From assembly GCA_024195585.1 (NCBI GenBank), contig SWBL01000060.1:117334-181333 (forward strand): a stretch of 64,000 bases of DNA, given 5' to 3'. Below are positions 10,720-22,689 of the stretch, piece after piece. Source of the stretch: Aureobasidium sp. EXF-3400. Its lineage: Eukaryota > Ascomycota > Dothideomycetes > Dothideales > Saccotheciaceae. The translations under genes were made by a program, and so were the position numbers. How positions within the stretch are numbered: the stretch's first letter is position 1; each line of letters opens with the position of its first letter. The notes under the pieces were generated by a model. The model was not told the origin of the DNA, did no database searches, and worked only from the letters and a program-made list of their open reading frames with translations.

Positions 10720-11529
10720 ATGCTGCTCAAATCACTACCTGCTCTTGCAGCCATGCTGCCAGCCACCTTTGCTTGTCCTCACAAGTCATATCTGTATAAG
10801 AGACAAGCAACAAACCAAACCATCGAAACCCCTGAATGGGCATATGAAGCATCCTACAACTGGGGACGCATTGATCCCATGTACCAACTCTGTCAGACTG
10901 GTACGCAACAATCGCCTATTGCGCTATCGCTTAACAACGGACTTTCTCTGAACCACATCCCCACGTTCCGCAACTATACTGGCAATACGACGGGGATATT
11001 TCGTAACTGGGGCTACGGACCTGCTTTCTCGCTCAGTCGCAATGACCTGACATCGAACCCTTCGTTCACCTACGACAACGAGACTGTCTATCTCATCGGT
11101 TGGCACATCCACGCACCTGCCGATCACTCAGTCGGTGGCGACCGCTCCAAAGCAGAGATGCACTTTGTACATGCTGATGCCGAAGGCCACGAAAAAGCTG
11201 TCCTCGCCTTTCGTCTTGACCCTGGCAACAGCGAGGCTTCTTTCTTCAGTCAACTGCCGCCTATGATTGGCTTCAATGAGACAGGCATCGAGCATCAGCA
11301 AGAGGTCAGCATGGATCTCGACCTTGCATTGTCGAGTGTGCTGCACTTCAACGAGTTCTGGACTTATCAGGGTAGTTTGACTAGCCCTCCTTGTCACGAA
11401 GGCATTCGTTGGTTTGTCGCCAGACAGATCCTCTTCACTGGCGTCGAACAAATGCAAGCTATCTTGGGTGCGAGCACGTACTCTGCTCGAGCTGAGCAGG
11501 AGGTTTGGCAACACAGAATCAATGAGTGA
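10720..11529 (+). CDS. secreted alpha-carbonic anhydrase
   Basis: Zinc enzyme that interconverts CO2 and bicarbonate, here outside the cell. 269 residues, no intron. Residues 1-19 form a signal peptide (MLLKSLPALAAMLPATFAC). A dibasic KR at about residue 28 looks like a Kex2-type processing site. The catalytic fold is marked by QSPI (residue ~67), the zinc ligands His129 and His131 in GWHIHAP, His148 in AEMHFVH, and the conserved LTSPPC at the 3' side. Several N-glycosylation sequons are present, as expected for a secreted protein. An upstream in-frame non-ATG start would add 25 codons without homology, so the ATG was chosen. Confidence 0.93.
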   Translation: MLLKSLPALAAMLPATFACPHKSYLYKRQATNQTIETPEWAYEASYNWGRIDPMYQLCQTGTQQSPIALSLNNGLSLNHIPTFRNYTGNTTGIFRNWGYGPAFSLSRNDLTSNPSFTYDNETVYLIGWHIHAPADHSVGGDRSKAEMHFVHADAEGHEKAVLAFRLDPGNSEASFFSQLPPMIGFNETGIEHQQEVSMDLDLALSSVLHFNEFWTYQGSLTSPPCHEGIRWFVARQILFTGVEQMQAILGASTYSARAEQEVWQHRINE

Positions 11530-14125
11530 GTGTTGCGAGAGTAGTCGACTACACTTTCAGCTCTTCGTGGACTCTATCACATGTGTATACACTTTTGTTC
11601 ATAGAGGAGAATTGGTACTGTACGTAAGAAGAGTGGGATCGCACGGTCCCCTGAGAACGGTGATATACAAAGTCCCAGAGTAAGCTTGTCGAACACATCC
11701 TAGTAAAGTGTCGAAATAGCAGCAACGTTATACCTTTGACCATGCTCTTTCGCGCATTATGTCCAAACATTCATTTGAACTGTCGTGGGCTCTGCTAATG
11801 ACAATATCATGGTTCACTGCTTCTTCGAAGAACCAGGACAGTCGAGCTTGACAGGGTTGCAGAATCAGCATGGCTATTTATCTTGGCCCGAGATGGAAAA
11901 AGTCGTCTATCCACGACTCCTTTGGGCGGTAAATCGAATCTAACGTCTCCAGGACTGAAGTAAAAGTCGATATGCCTTCTTGTTCTAAAAACAAACATGG
12001 GCAATTTACCGGTACTATTTACTAGACTGTCCGTAAGCCCGTAGACTCTTTTGAGAGCGTGACTCAGCAGAGCGGAGGAAGGACGGTGTCGATGGGGGGT
12101 CTATCCTTATTGTATGGTTCACGATGTTAATGTGCTTCTGATACCCACTGGGAAGTATTATCAGAGTGTCAACAGAGGAGAAAATCAAGCAGAGGAACTT
12201 AGATGCCGGGAAAAGTGCCGCTATGCTTCTACGATCTTAGAGTGGTTGCTAGGGGCCTTCGTGATATCCAATGCAATAACCTCGCCTCGTGGGTTCGAGT
12301 CTAGGAGTGGAGAGGATTCAGAAATAGCTGCCACAGGCATGAATCTATTCGAATTTTGGAGAACAGAGGCTTCGCTGAGTGTGTCGGACATGGAGAGACG
12401 AAGCTATGATGCCAAAGAGAACAGTTGGTCAGAGAGGTTGAAGGAGGGACTCTTCGATTATCGAACACAGCAAGATCTCCTTCATGAGTTGTAGGTTGCG
12501 CAGTTCGTCAAAGTCGTCAAGAAGCGGGAGGAATTACATGCTAGAGCCTTGACGTTGGTTGAAGCAATCAAGAAAGCCATGAAAGAAGCAGTTGGAGTTA
12601 ACATTCACGTAATTCCTTGTTGACAGAGTACCTCTGTAGACTGTACAGAGTGGTGTCGCAGCCGTTGGATAGCGCGTATGTCAGTGCGTCTGCATCTTCA
12701 AGGATTACAGCGAATAGCAGGTGTTACCAAGGTCAAAATAGGCAGTCTGCAAGCTGCACACTATCCAACAGACGCAGACACACCCTGTAGTAGGCAGGTG
12801 TGCTATCTCAGCCACTTGCATGGTAATGGTAGCGAATAGAAGGAATGATAAGCCTGGTACCTGCCTTTCTAGGAAGCACACCCGCTTGTGAATTGCGACA
12901 TCTCAGCTGATAACCTGGGACGTGTCGAGATGTATCCGGGTGAAGTTCCGCGGATCAACAAGATCTGCTGCTTATGCCCGTACCCCGCAATTTCGTCTCC
13001 GCATCGACGCATATTTACGACCTTCGTGCTTGGATCGTTCGGTCGCTCGTGTAGCGCACAGATATAAGGGCCAGAACGCTGGCCAGCCGTTCGGAAGTGT
13101 CAGATTTCTTGAGCTTCCCAACCCACAGATGCGTAACAAGAACAACTCACCCACTGTCTACGATAGTCTATAAGATGTCGGACACACGCAACAGGATATC
13201 CCGTCAGACCGGCCAATTTGCCCCTTGTTAGTAGATACACAACAGCGACGCCAAGGATGGTCGTGTGCGCCATTGCGTTATGGCGGAATAGAGTTACGAG
13301 ACTTGAGATAACTCACAGGTGCCACCTCGCTTAACAAGTCCACCCCAGCATCCTTCTAGAAACCGGTACGTAATTACCACCACAGGAGATCAATTGAGCT
13401 TATCTCGATCATGGTGCTGGTCAAATTCGAGTGTCACGATGCTGTTTGTGAGCCTTGACTCAACACAGAACCGACGCGGTGCAGATTTATTGTTATAACA
13501 TCCGTTCGTTGTCTTGACTCGAACGCGACTCAAGCAATCACCAAGCCTCTCCAAGATCTTCCGCCGGCGAGCAAAAAGCCACTCTTAACTCTTGCAAGAG
13601 GTCTTGGACCCTGAACCTACGCACGCCAAGTGACGGCTTGCCACGGCTTGTGACCATGATAAGATAAGAGTTCAATCCCATTCAGGAAGGTGTCAAGCAG
13701 GTCTCGCCGTAGTCCAGCACTTTGACCGCACCTTTCACTGTATTGCAAGGACTAGTGCTGCCGTTTGGCCCACTAGTCTCTCCTTCAACCATAAATTTGA
13801 CGAGTCGCGTGCAACGATACGCGCAAAAGAAAGCTCATTTTGCGGAGGTCAACGACCAAGCGCATGATAGCCAGTTGAAGACCTGCCAAAGCCAGACTTT
13901 TAGTTAGATAGTAACCCTCGGCCATCGTTCCCTAAAAAGATAGCCTTTGATGCTCGAACGAGTTCAGGAGCAGCACCTGTTGCCATTGGCCGACCTTATC
14001 TGGTGATCAAATGAACGGAAAGTAAAGTTCAGGTTTATAACAAGTCAATTCCCCTCCGTTGCTGAAGCATCCCCCGTCCTTTCAGTCCATCAAAACATCC
14101 ATCGTTATAGCCCAACACCGTAACG
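11530..14125. other. 2.6-kb gene-poor region
   Basis: No convincing gene. The longest frame (12114-12494, 126 codons) has no family resemblance. The 12.66-12.85 kb part holds short direct and inverted repeats, including one that recurs at 24570. This may be decayed mobile DNA. Confidence 0.5.
12738..12766 (+). repeat. 29-bp dispersed repeat, copy 1
   Basis: It matches 24570-24598 at 25 of 29 positions, core GCAGTCTGCAAGC and CACTATCC. All four differences are transitions. The end sequence also occurs inverted nearby (GTTGGATAGCGCGT at 12664), which could be a terminal inverted repeat remnant. Confidence 0.5.
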
Positions 14126-16857
14126 ATGTCGGGCATTGGTAAGAGGTTTGGCTTCAAAAGGTCAAACACCAACCAAGATGAACCTATCACCATCAATGAG
14201 GTCACCGGACGAGACGGCCAGAACAAGAATGCTGGCAGCAGCAAGCTTGGCCCTGAGCATGGAGTTCCGGAAGAGATCCTCGAGGGTGATGTCCGCGAGC
14301 TCACTGAGGTAGAGGCCAACCATGCCCTCAAGTCCTTCCGCAAGGATCACATGTGGGATCCTAACATGGTACGTAGAATGACTACAAGTACAAGAAACAA
14401 GCATGCTAACATGATTTCAGGAAGATGAAGCTATTGAGATGGTTGATGCCGTCACTGATGCACATGACCCAAAAGGAGAGGCGCAATTGGTTGGTGCTAT
14501 GATCGAGAACTCACCCTATCCTGAAGTAAGTGCTTTGCTGTGAAACTTGACTGCCACAGCTAATAGCTCCCAAGGTTCGTGCTGTCGTAAGAAACTACGA
14601 CGAGGATGTCCCCACAAGCACCATCAGAGCATGGACTATTGGTCTCATCATGACCACTATTTGCTCGTCACTCAACGCTCTGTTCCTGCTTCGCTATCCC
14701 AATATCTCTATCGGTCCCTACGTCGTACAACTTATCTCCTACCCCATCGGTGTTGCATGGGCGAGATGGCTTCCCAGCAAGGAGTTCTCTGTCTTCGGAA
14801 TCAAGGGCAACCTCAACCCTGGTCCTTTCAACGTCAAGGAGCACGTCATTATCGTTGCCATGGCCAACGCGGCTTTCGGTGGTGGTGCTGGTTACTTCGT
14901 CGACACCGTTGTCTCATTGAAGAAATTCTATCACTTCAATACCAGCCAATTCGGCTGGGGTTTCAACACTCTGTTCGCCTTGTCCACCCAGTGTCTTGGC
15001 TTCGGTCTTGCTGGTTCCGTCCGCAAGTTCCTTGTCGAGCCCGCTGCCATGATCTGGCCTGGTGCCTTGGTCAATGTCGGTTTCATGTACGCCTTGCACG
15101 ACCACACTCCTGCCGACCCCTCGAAGACTAGCGGCTGGAGCATGAGTCGTTACAAGTGGTTCATGATTGGCATGAGTGCCATGTTTGTCTGGTCTTGGTT
15201 CCCTGACTTCATCATTCCTGCCTTCAGCTACTTCGCTTGGGTCACTTGGATCAAGCCTAACAACGTCATCGTCAACCAACTGTTCGGTCAATCGACCGGT
15301 GTCTCTTTGGGCTTCCCCTTCACCGGCTTTACCCTCGACTGGGCTCAAATCAACTCTTTCTACGGCAGTCCTCTACTGTCTCCATGGCACGCCCTTGCGA
15401 ACACTGGTGTCGGTATTATCTTCTTCGGCTGGATTGTCGTCCCCGCATTGCACTACAGTGGCGTCTGGTACGGCGAGTACCTTCCCATTTCGCAAAATGG
15501 TATTTTCGACAACCAGGGTGAGAAAAATCAAAACAACTTCTCTGTGCTTACGTATTACTAACTTCAAAAGGTAACACTTACAACATCTCGAGGATTCTAA
15601 CGCCCGAGCATACCGTCGATCCCGTTGCGTACGAAGGCTACTCGCCTTTGATGCTTTCTACTGCATTCGCTCTGACCTATGGTATGAACTTTGCATCCAT
15701 TGCCGCACTCGTCAGTCACACCTACCTGTTCCATGGTCCTGAGATCTGGCGCCGCTTCAAGTCTTCCAAGGGCGAGCTCGATGACATCCACATGAAACTC
15801 ATGCGCAAGTACAAGCTTGTGCCCACCTGGTGGTACCTTGGCCTTTTGGCCGTCATGATCGCATTCGCCTTCGTCTCAGCTCTTGCATACCCCACTGGTA
15901 TGGCGTGGTACTCCGTCATCCTTTCGCTGGTCATTGCTACTGTATTCACCATCCCCATCGGCATCATCCAGGCCTTCACCAACATCCAGCTGGGTCTTAA
16001 CGTGTTCACCGAGTTTATCATCGGTTATGTCCAACCCGGCCACCCTATCGCCATGATGATGTTCAAGACTTTCGGATACATTGTCATGACCCAGGCACTT
16101 TACTTCTGTCAGGATCTGAAGCTCGGACACTACATGCATGTGCCTCAGCGTTCCATGTTCACTGCTCAATTGGTCGCCACTATCTGGTCTTGTCTTTGCC
16201 AGCTTGCCACAGTCGAGTGGGCCATGGGCGCGATCAAACACATTTGCACTAAGGCAGCTTCGGGAAATTTCACTTGTGCTTCAATCAAGACCTTCTACAA
16301 CGCCAGTGTCATCTGGGGTGCTATTGGTCCCAAGCACTTGTTCTCTGATGGTGCCACCTACCAAGGTCTCCAGTACTTCTGGTTGGCAGGTTTCGCCTCG
16401 CCCTTCATCGTCTACGCACTTGCTCGCGTGTTCCCAAAGATGTCTTTGATCCGCAAGATCAGTATGCCTTTGATCTTTGCTTGTTTCAGTTATGTTCCTC
16501 CTTACACGGCCATGAATATCGTAAGTTTTCTCCCTTCTGCTTTGAACAAAAGAACATTGGTGCTAACTGAAGACACAGCTTTCTTGGTGCGCTGTTGGTT
16601 GGCTTTTCAACAAATACCTTCGCTCGAAGCACCGCGGATGGTGGATGGAGTACAACTACATCACCTCTGCCGCTTTCGATGTTGGTCTTGCGTTGAGCGC
16701 CATCATCATCTTCTTCTGCGTGACGCTCCCAGGCGCCGGCATGCCCGACTACTGGGGCACTACCATTGTCTCGACTACTCTGGACGGTGCTGGTGGCAAC
16801 GTCCAGAAGACTGTCTCCGGCGACGAGATCTTCGGTCCCAAGACCTGGAAGTGGTAA
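14126..16857 (+). CDS. OPT-family oligopeptide transporter
   Basis: Proton-coupled plasma-membrane importer of small peptides. Exons 14126..14368, 14421..14525, 14575..15517, 15571..16520 and 16579..16857 give 839 residues, normal for the family. Introns are 52, 49, 53 and 58 nt; the third has an ACTAAC branch site. Hallmarks are present: KGNLNPGPFNVKEH at the first signature, YGMNFASIAALVSHTYLFHG, and QPGHPIAMMMFKTFGY, with more than a dozen hydrophobic segments. The N-terminal 140 residues are hydrophilic and acidic. The C-terminus ends GDEIFGPKTWKW, a common ending in fungal OPTs. No lesion seen. Confidence 0.95.
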
Positions 16858-17436
16858 TGCTGAAGGCTGTAGATTCTCAAGCCAACGTTGGAGTGGGAAG
16901 GTCTGCGACATTCGGGTCGTGGATGCTAGCTGTATCTAGTCTGTAATATGTATGTATAGCTCATGATAATGTTTTCCAATCATCTCTATTGCTTCCTCTG
17001 CTATACAGGTCAACCACTAGTGGGCGTTGCATGTATTGAATCGCCGAGTCGCGGCCAAATGCTATGCATTTTGGTGAGTCGAATTGTGAAGGGCTGTGGC
17101 ACAGTAGACTTGTCTTCCAAACTCTGCTCCTTTGGTAAGTGTCATGTCTGATTGCCAAGGCCAAGGTGTTCAGCACGGTACAGTTGCAATTTGGGAAGGC
17201 ACGACCTCGATTCACTTGCTTACCGTCACTTCCAGCTTTGGCCGCGATTACTTAGCTTCGCGCTTTCGTTCAGTCCCTGTCTCGTCCCTGCCTTCCTTCT
17301 TCCGTTGTTCGAGTTCCCCCTCCATCGTCCTAGACGCCATTTCATCGACCACTTCGACCATACAAAAACATTGCCTCCTCTTCACGCTTGGCGCATCTTC
17401 TCTTGTTCTGCTAGATCATCGACAGATCAAGCCGAG
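16858..17436. other. intergenic, no gene seen
   Basis: 3' UTR of the OPT gene and promoter/5' UTR of the zinc-finger gene. The frame of the downstream gene stays open upstream of its ATG but without homology or an ATG. Confidence 0.5.
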
Positions 17437-19419
17437 ATGAGTTATGAGTGCGACACTTGCACCCGTGAGTGCGACTCATGGGAGGCAATCAAGCAACACA
17501 TGAATTCATTGGGTCATTGGCGATGGCCGTATGAGTGCGACACGTGTGAGCGACGTTTTGGAAGTCACAACGCCGTCAATCAGCACATGAACGCTCTAGA
17601 CCACTGGTCTGTCAGCTCAGAAGAAGAAGACGATGATGAATTTGAGTGCGATAGATGTGATCGAATCTTCAGCTCATGGGAGGGCTGCAAGCAGCACATG
17701 TCAGCCCTTAACCATTGGTTCACTGACATTTGTGATACCTGCGACAGACGCTTCGTCAACAGACACGCCTTGGATCAGCACAGGAGCGCTCTCGGGCACA
17801 GAGCACTACACCATTGCACCAAATGCAATTGTTCCAACCAAACAGAGAACGACTGGTTCAAACACATGACCTCACCCATTCACACACGCGCCGAGCCCAT
17901 TCATTCCGCTACTGTGTCGCCTGTCGGACCAACTCCTACTCCACGATCTGCGCCTACTGCCGCTCGTACTCCTATCGCGCCTGTTCCTAGCACATCAGCT
18001 GTCGCCTCCTCTCCCACATCATCAACTCGCCCGCAGCCAAGTTCTCGTCCTCCGGCCCCTTCGCCTTCAGTAAACTCAACATCTGCTCGTCTTTCCGTGC
18101 GCGGCCACAACTTCACCCCTGTTTCAGCAGTCGTCTCTGCACAATCTTCCACTTCGGTCCTGCCTGTTATACAACCCAGAAACACTGGCACAATTTCTAC
18201 GCCTTTCCTCGCTTTCATCGAGAGAGACAACGCAGCATCCATCGACAGTCACTACCAGTCTATCACCTTCATGCAGCATTACCAGACTTTCTCTTTTGAG
18301 GAACTCAGATTGGCTGATTATAGAGCTGGTCGCAGACCTATCTATACCAATCAACAGACTGGTGCTTTTGCTCAGCACACTGATGTCAGTTCAAGCGATG
18401 GTACAGAATCGTCATTCTTTACTGCAGCGGCTGGCTCTCGTACCTCTACACCCAGCATCATCAACAGTAGCAATGCTGAAAGTCATACCGCCGAATCCAG
18501 TGCCACCACTACCGTACACATGCAAGAGAACTTGACTGCACTGACTGCTGAGGACAATGTCAAATTTCATCTCATTCACGAAGCACGCTCTAAGGTGATG
18601 AGGCTTGTCAGGAACAATGAAAACGTAGCTGAATGGGTCAGCCAGGGTACAGGTCCTATTCGTATACTTGCCTCAAAAGACACATCTTCACTCCGTATGC
18701 TCATGCGCGCTGACCCGTCAGGAAAGGTCGGCTTGGACCTTGATCTTCCACATGATTGTGCCTTGTATGATATCAAGGCTCCCAAGATGGTGCAATTAAA
18801 AGTCCCCACCGAAGACAAGCAGAAGGTCGAAGCCTTCATGTGTATGTTCAAGGAGGAGTTCAAGGCCGAAGAGTTTCTGGACGAGCTTCATAAAGCCATT
18901 GCCAAAGCTCAAAATCCATCTGTTACCCGCTCATATTTCTCACTCAGCGATATTAAAGTGCAACACACAGAACCTGTGGAGAAACCGGAAGCTGTCAACT
19001 GTTCTTTCTGTCAAGTACAACACACAGATTCTGTTGGAGGATCGCAAATCGCCAACTGTCCCTTCTGTCGCCTTGGCTTTTACACTATTTCCGAAGCCCT
19101 GCAACATCTGGAAACTACATCTTGTCGCGCACGCCCAGACCTAAACCGCGGCAACATCTACCATCATCTTCATCTTTACGACACACATGGTCATCTCACT
19201 GGGTCGTTTTCGGACAATAGTGTGTCCGTTCCAAGAACAGAGGAGTTTCTGTACCATTGCCCAGACACGACCGGAAAGTGTCGAGGCAAGCTTTTGCCCT
19301 CTTTTGCCGCGCTTCATGCGCACCTAGGGGGTGAAAACTGTGGGTTCAAGGAGCGTTCAGACCTGCTACATAACATCAGAAACATAGAGGACTGGGTTCC
19401 CGCATTCGGATCATGCTAG
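17437..19419 (+). CDS. C2H2 zinc-finger protein
   Basis: Intronless, 660 residues. Five N-terminal zinc fingers begin near residues 3, 32, 69, 104 and 125. Each has C-x2-C, about 12 residues, then H-x5-H (for example CDTC...HMNSLGH), the wide His spacing seen in RNA-binding/U1-like fingers rather than classic DNA-binding ones. Then comes a Ser/Pro/Thr-rich linker (residues ~150-250), a region of unknown fold, and a Cys-rich C-terminus starting near residue 521. There the text VQHT-x-x-V...NC-x-FC occurs twice in tandem (NCSFC, NCPFC), followed by further C/H pairs (HLETTSC, CPDTTGKCRGK, HLGGENC). Function unknown. The gene converges on the minus-strand factor that ends at 19615. Confidence 0.85.
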   Translation: MSYECDTCTRECDSWEAIKQHMNSLGHWRWPYECDTCERRFGSHNAVNQHMNALDHWSVSSEEEDDDEFECDRCDRIFSSWEGCKQHMSALNHWFTDICDTCDRRFVNRHALDQHRSALGHRALHHCTKCNCSNQTENDWFKHMTSPIHTRAEPIHSATVSPVGPTPTPRSAPTAARTPIAPVPSTSAVASSPTSSTRPQPSSRPPAPSPSVNSTSARLSVRGHNFTPVSAVVSAQSSTSVLPVIQPRNTGTISTPFLAFIERDNAASIDSHYQSITFMQHYQTFSFEELRLADYRAGRRPIYTNQQTGAFAQHTDVSSSDGTESSFFTAAAGSRTSTPSIINSSNAESHTAESSATTTVHMQENLTALTAEDNVKFHLIHEARSKVMRLVRNNENVAEWVSQGTGPIRILASKDTSSLRMLMRADPSGKVGLDLDLPHDCALYDIKAPKMVQLKVPTEDKQKVEAFMCMFKEEFKAEEFLDELHKAIAKAQNPSVTRSYFSLSDIKVQHTEPVEKPEAVNCSFCQVQHTDSVGGSQIANCPFCRLGFYTISEALQHLETTSCRARPDLNRGNIYHHLHLYDTHGHLTGSFSDNSVSVPRTEEFLYHCPDTTGKCRGKLLPSFAALHAHLGGENCGFKERSDLLHNIRNIEDWVPAFGSC

Positions 19420-19614
19420 AGGATGGTATGAACATGATCAAGGTGGATCTTCAAAATCGATCGTGTAGAATGAGATCAGATATCTGCCGGTATGGTGCGA
19501 GAGTGTAGTCGTGAGGTGGCTATTAGCTTTTTCGCTTGTACTTTGCTAGGAGTCAGTGCTCTTACAGAATGTAGAGGCAGGAAGGTTGATACTGTTTATA
19601 GATGTGTACTGATG

Positions 19615-22220
19615 CTACAATGGAGCGGCTCTGACCCTTTTTCCTTGACTCACGGAGCCTCTTGTACTAGGTCCTCTCTTCTGTCCTGTGTTTCTACCGT
19701 ATAAATCGTTCCATCTTCTCTGTATGGCCAACAGTGTGCACCTCGTCTCTTTAGCAGAATCATACCTTCCGCCGAGATCTTCCAATGCTCTGAAACAAGT
19801 ATTGAGATATCCAGTCATCTCCACATCGATCTCTCTATGTGGCAACGGTACAGTAGCGAAGATCAAGATCAGTGCTGCAGAAGAGAGTATGCGTATAATC
19901 TCGACATTGATGAAGCGGAACGTGTATTGGTTCTCGTAGATGCGAAGGAGACGAGCAATCTCTGTCGCCGAAGTAGCGCAAACATGGCGGGCGTGGTGCA
20001 CACCTGCTCCTTGTAAGGGCTGTGGTTGCAATTGTGAGCTTGTCCACGGTCTGTGCAGGAAGATTTGGAGGTGGTGGTACTCCATATGTAACATGAGCAG
20101 CTGAGGCAATTTCACGGTTCCGGTGTCGGAAGTGTCGATTTGAAGATGAGGAGGTAGAGAATCCTTCCAGTGGAATAGCTCGGTTGTGGTTTCTTCGCAG
20201 AGTTCTTGGAGGGCTGGCTTGGATATTGATGTATAGGAGTAAAGTGCATGCCCTACGACAGCAATATTCTGACAAAGGAAGATCCAGTGGTGGAAGATCT
20301 GCGGCGTGATGTCTGGTAACTGAGAAGCATCATGCATTGCGCCAGGCACGAATTGGAGCGAAGGGATAGAGTAAGGCTGCCAAGTGGGATTCGATGGCAG
20401 AGTCTTGGGATCTGGCTTTGGTACTGTCACTTCGCTGTCGTCTAGCGTGAAAGGACGACCAAGGTGAAAGCTCCATAGCAGGTTCGAAAGATAACAGCCC
20501 CAGAAGGCTACTTGTCTTGCACGAGCTTCGGCCACAGTTAAGATACCTTGGGCTACGTAACCTGCACTGTCGACGTGGAGGCCAAGATCAAATGCTATTC
20601 TCATTGCCATGCCCCCGAACAACCAACCTCGAGCAATGTTTTGGCATGATTCTTCGTAGCTCGCGAGTATAACAAGTGCTTGAGCAGTGGCCACACATGG
20701 ACTATCAAGGTGGGAGTCAAGGAGAATCTTTGCTCGGTCCGAAAAGAATTGAGGCATTGATCTGGGATATGTTATGAGTGACATGTTGGAATGGTTTCCA
20801 AAAGAAGCACCGATGGCGCACCTGAAGGATTGAAGTCAGCAATTTGTTCTTACCAACAGCGTTGCGGGGTGGAGTATACTTACATCGCATCCTTCAGAAC
20901 ATCGTTATAATAGCTGTTCTGAACTCCAGTATTCAACCAGCTCTGTCTAGCCATGTAGAAGACCTCCTCGTCCACAATATAACTGCTGGGATTGTGCCAA
21001 GTGAAGAATAACCGCAGAAGATGGTCCTCGAGCTGTACATCTACCGTCTGACTCAGGTCGGCGACTTCGAGGAGACGCTGAACATTGATCCTTGACGGTG
21101 TATGGAGCATGAAATTCTCACCAGACTTACTCTGATTGTCTATCAGATGTAAGTTCGATGCAGTTCCAAAGTATCGCAGTTTGCCATCAGGAGCCAAGCG
21201 GAGCGAGCCCAAACGGGCAGAGAGTTGATTGACTAATTCTGTGTTTTCTTCCTCACCTGAATTTGAGGTGCTGTCTTCTTGATGGTGTGCTGTCTGTTCG
21301 ATTTGACGTACTGGTGTAGACTCTTGTTGAATTATAGTTGGGTGCGGCATATCCACTGACGGCTCGGTCAAGAACTGTAGGGACAGATCGCTCGGATCGA
21401 AGAGGTCAAAGTTCAGCATATTATCCAGGGTCGGAAATGGCCAGTCTGGCGAGATATGGTCTGCGCCCGGAATTATGTTGGTACCTGGTGATTGTGTCGT
21501 TATTTGAGTGTGCATACCAGGCATCATCCCGGTAACATTGTTGAAGTCTGGCTGATAGTATTGACCGGAAACAGGTGTGTCTGTCGAGACGACGTTCACA
21601 AGTGCCGAAACATTCTCAACTGCGACCGAAGGATCCAATTGAGTTTGCTGAGGAGCTTCAGGTGTAGAAGTCGTTTGTTTTGGAGGGAAGCGTTGAAGTG
21701 GTTTACTATTCTTGGCGGCTGAAGACTCGTAAGGAGGAGCATCAGAAAGACCAAGAGTACCCAGTACACGTTCCAGAAAATCCTCATCCTCGGCTTCCAA
21801 AGGAGGGATTTCTCTGTCTGCTTCAATGATGACCTTGCTGAGCTGCTGTACTCGTCGAACGAGAATATGAACCGCAGTGCGGAGTTGAACCCTGGTCAGG
21901 GTCAGCTTCAGTTGTTGTCAGCAAGAAGAGACATATGTCCAAGGACCAGAGACCAGTGCAAGCCTCTCTAGACCCGATTGACTTACCTTCTCTTGTCATC
22001 TCGAGAATCATAGACACATTCTCTGTCCTTCTTGACGCAACCACTACAAGGTTGCTGATTATCGCACTAAAATTCGAGAATAAAATGATCAATTTGTATC
22101 GAGAGCAGACATGTGATGCTCGAACCATACCTTGATTTTGCTCTCGCGACAACCTTTGCATGCATTAGAAGCGTTCTTCCTCACCGCCTTGCTGGTGGTA
22201 TTCTTTTCCGCGTCCCCCAT
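19615..22220 (-). CDS. NirA-like Zn2Cys6 transcription factor
   Basis: Nuclear regulator, 794 residues. Exons in transcript order are 22220..22131, 22066..21987, 21891..20884 and 20821..19615. The zinc cluster is split by intron 1 and is complete only after splicing: Cys at residues 21, 24, 31, 37, 40 and 47 (CKGCRESKIK, then CDNQQPCSGCVKKDREC). Introns are 64, 95 and 62 nt. Intron 2 rejoins DKRR to VQLRTAVHILVRRVQQL, the linker and dimerisation helix seen in NirA-type factors. Intron 3 rejoins DAM to CAIGASFGN inside the Fungal_trans (PF04082) middle domain, which continues with ARGWLFGGMAMRIAFDLGLH. Start is the first ATG upstream of the cluster in frame. The gene lies beside the acyl-CoA synthetase and may regulate it. 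Confidence 0.88.
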
Positions 22221-22689
22221 GACGTTGCGATCTGCTCGGGTTCCTTTTACCGTGTTTACAACAGCATGTTTCGATGAGATGAGAATATTTCGGAAAAGCT
22301 GTCGAGCAGGATAGGCACCAAGAGAGTCGTGGTTTGCTCGATGCTTCCGCCGGATTTCAGTTTGCGTTGGCAAGAAGTCGTCGGCTGGTAGCTATGGAAC
22401 TGCTTTCAGGCCTGCAGCAGTGTTGCCAATAGATTGCTATCGTGGAAGTCTTGTGAGAGGTTGCCTATGTTTCGCAAGAGGGTGTCGATCAGGATGCAGA
22501 TTCGGAGGTCAGCTTCCTAGACATATGCGAATGAGTAGAGTATTAGGTATGTTAGGGCAAGGACGGTCGGAGAATGGTTTCCGACGCTTCCCCGCCGCCT
22601 GCTTGCTCCTTCCACATTCAACATCTTTTTCTATACATTAACAACGTCGTCTGGTTGTACGGCCAATTGTTTGTCATTACGCTGAGAGC
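22221..22689. other. intergenic between ligase 3' end and NirA-like factor
   Basis: 469 bp that hold the promoter of the minus-strand regulator and the 3' UTR of the ligase. It contains one copy of the diverged repeat at 22444-22602. Confidence 0.5.
22444..22602 (+). repeat. diverged direct repeat, copy 1 (regulator promoter side)
   Basis: Related to 24788-24960 in the same orientation. Shared blocks are GGAAGTC, TTGCCT, CGGAGGTCAG, and a last block (22563-22602 against 24921-24960) with 31 of 40 identical bases, containing AATGGTTTCC and CCCCGCCG. The copy includes CGG-N10-CCG (22568-22583), a form typical of Zn2Cys6 dimer sites. Confidence 0.55.

Noticed and set aside
12280..12310. GGGTTCGAGTC resembling a tRNA T-loop
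   Set aside because: No flanking complementary T stem, acceptor stem or anticodon arm.
12114..12494. 126-codon plus-strand frame in the 11.5-14.1 kb gap
   Set aside because: No family resemblance, no splice-linked exons and no promoter signal; such frames are expected by chance.
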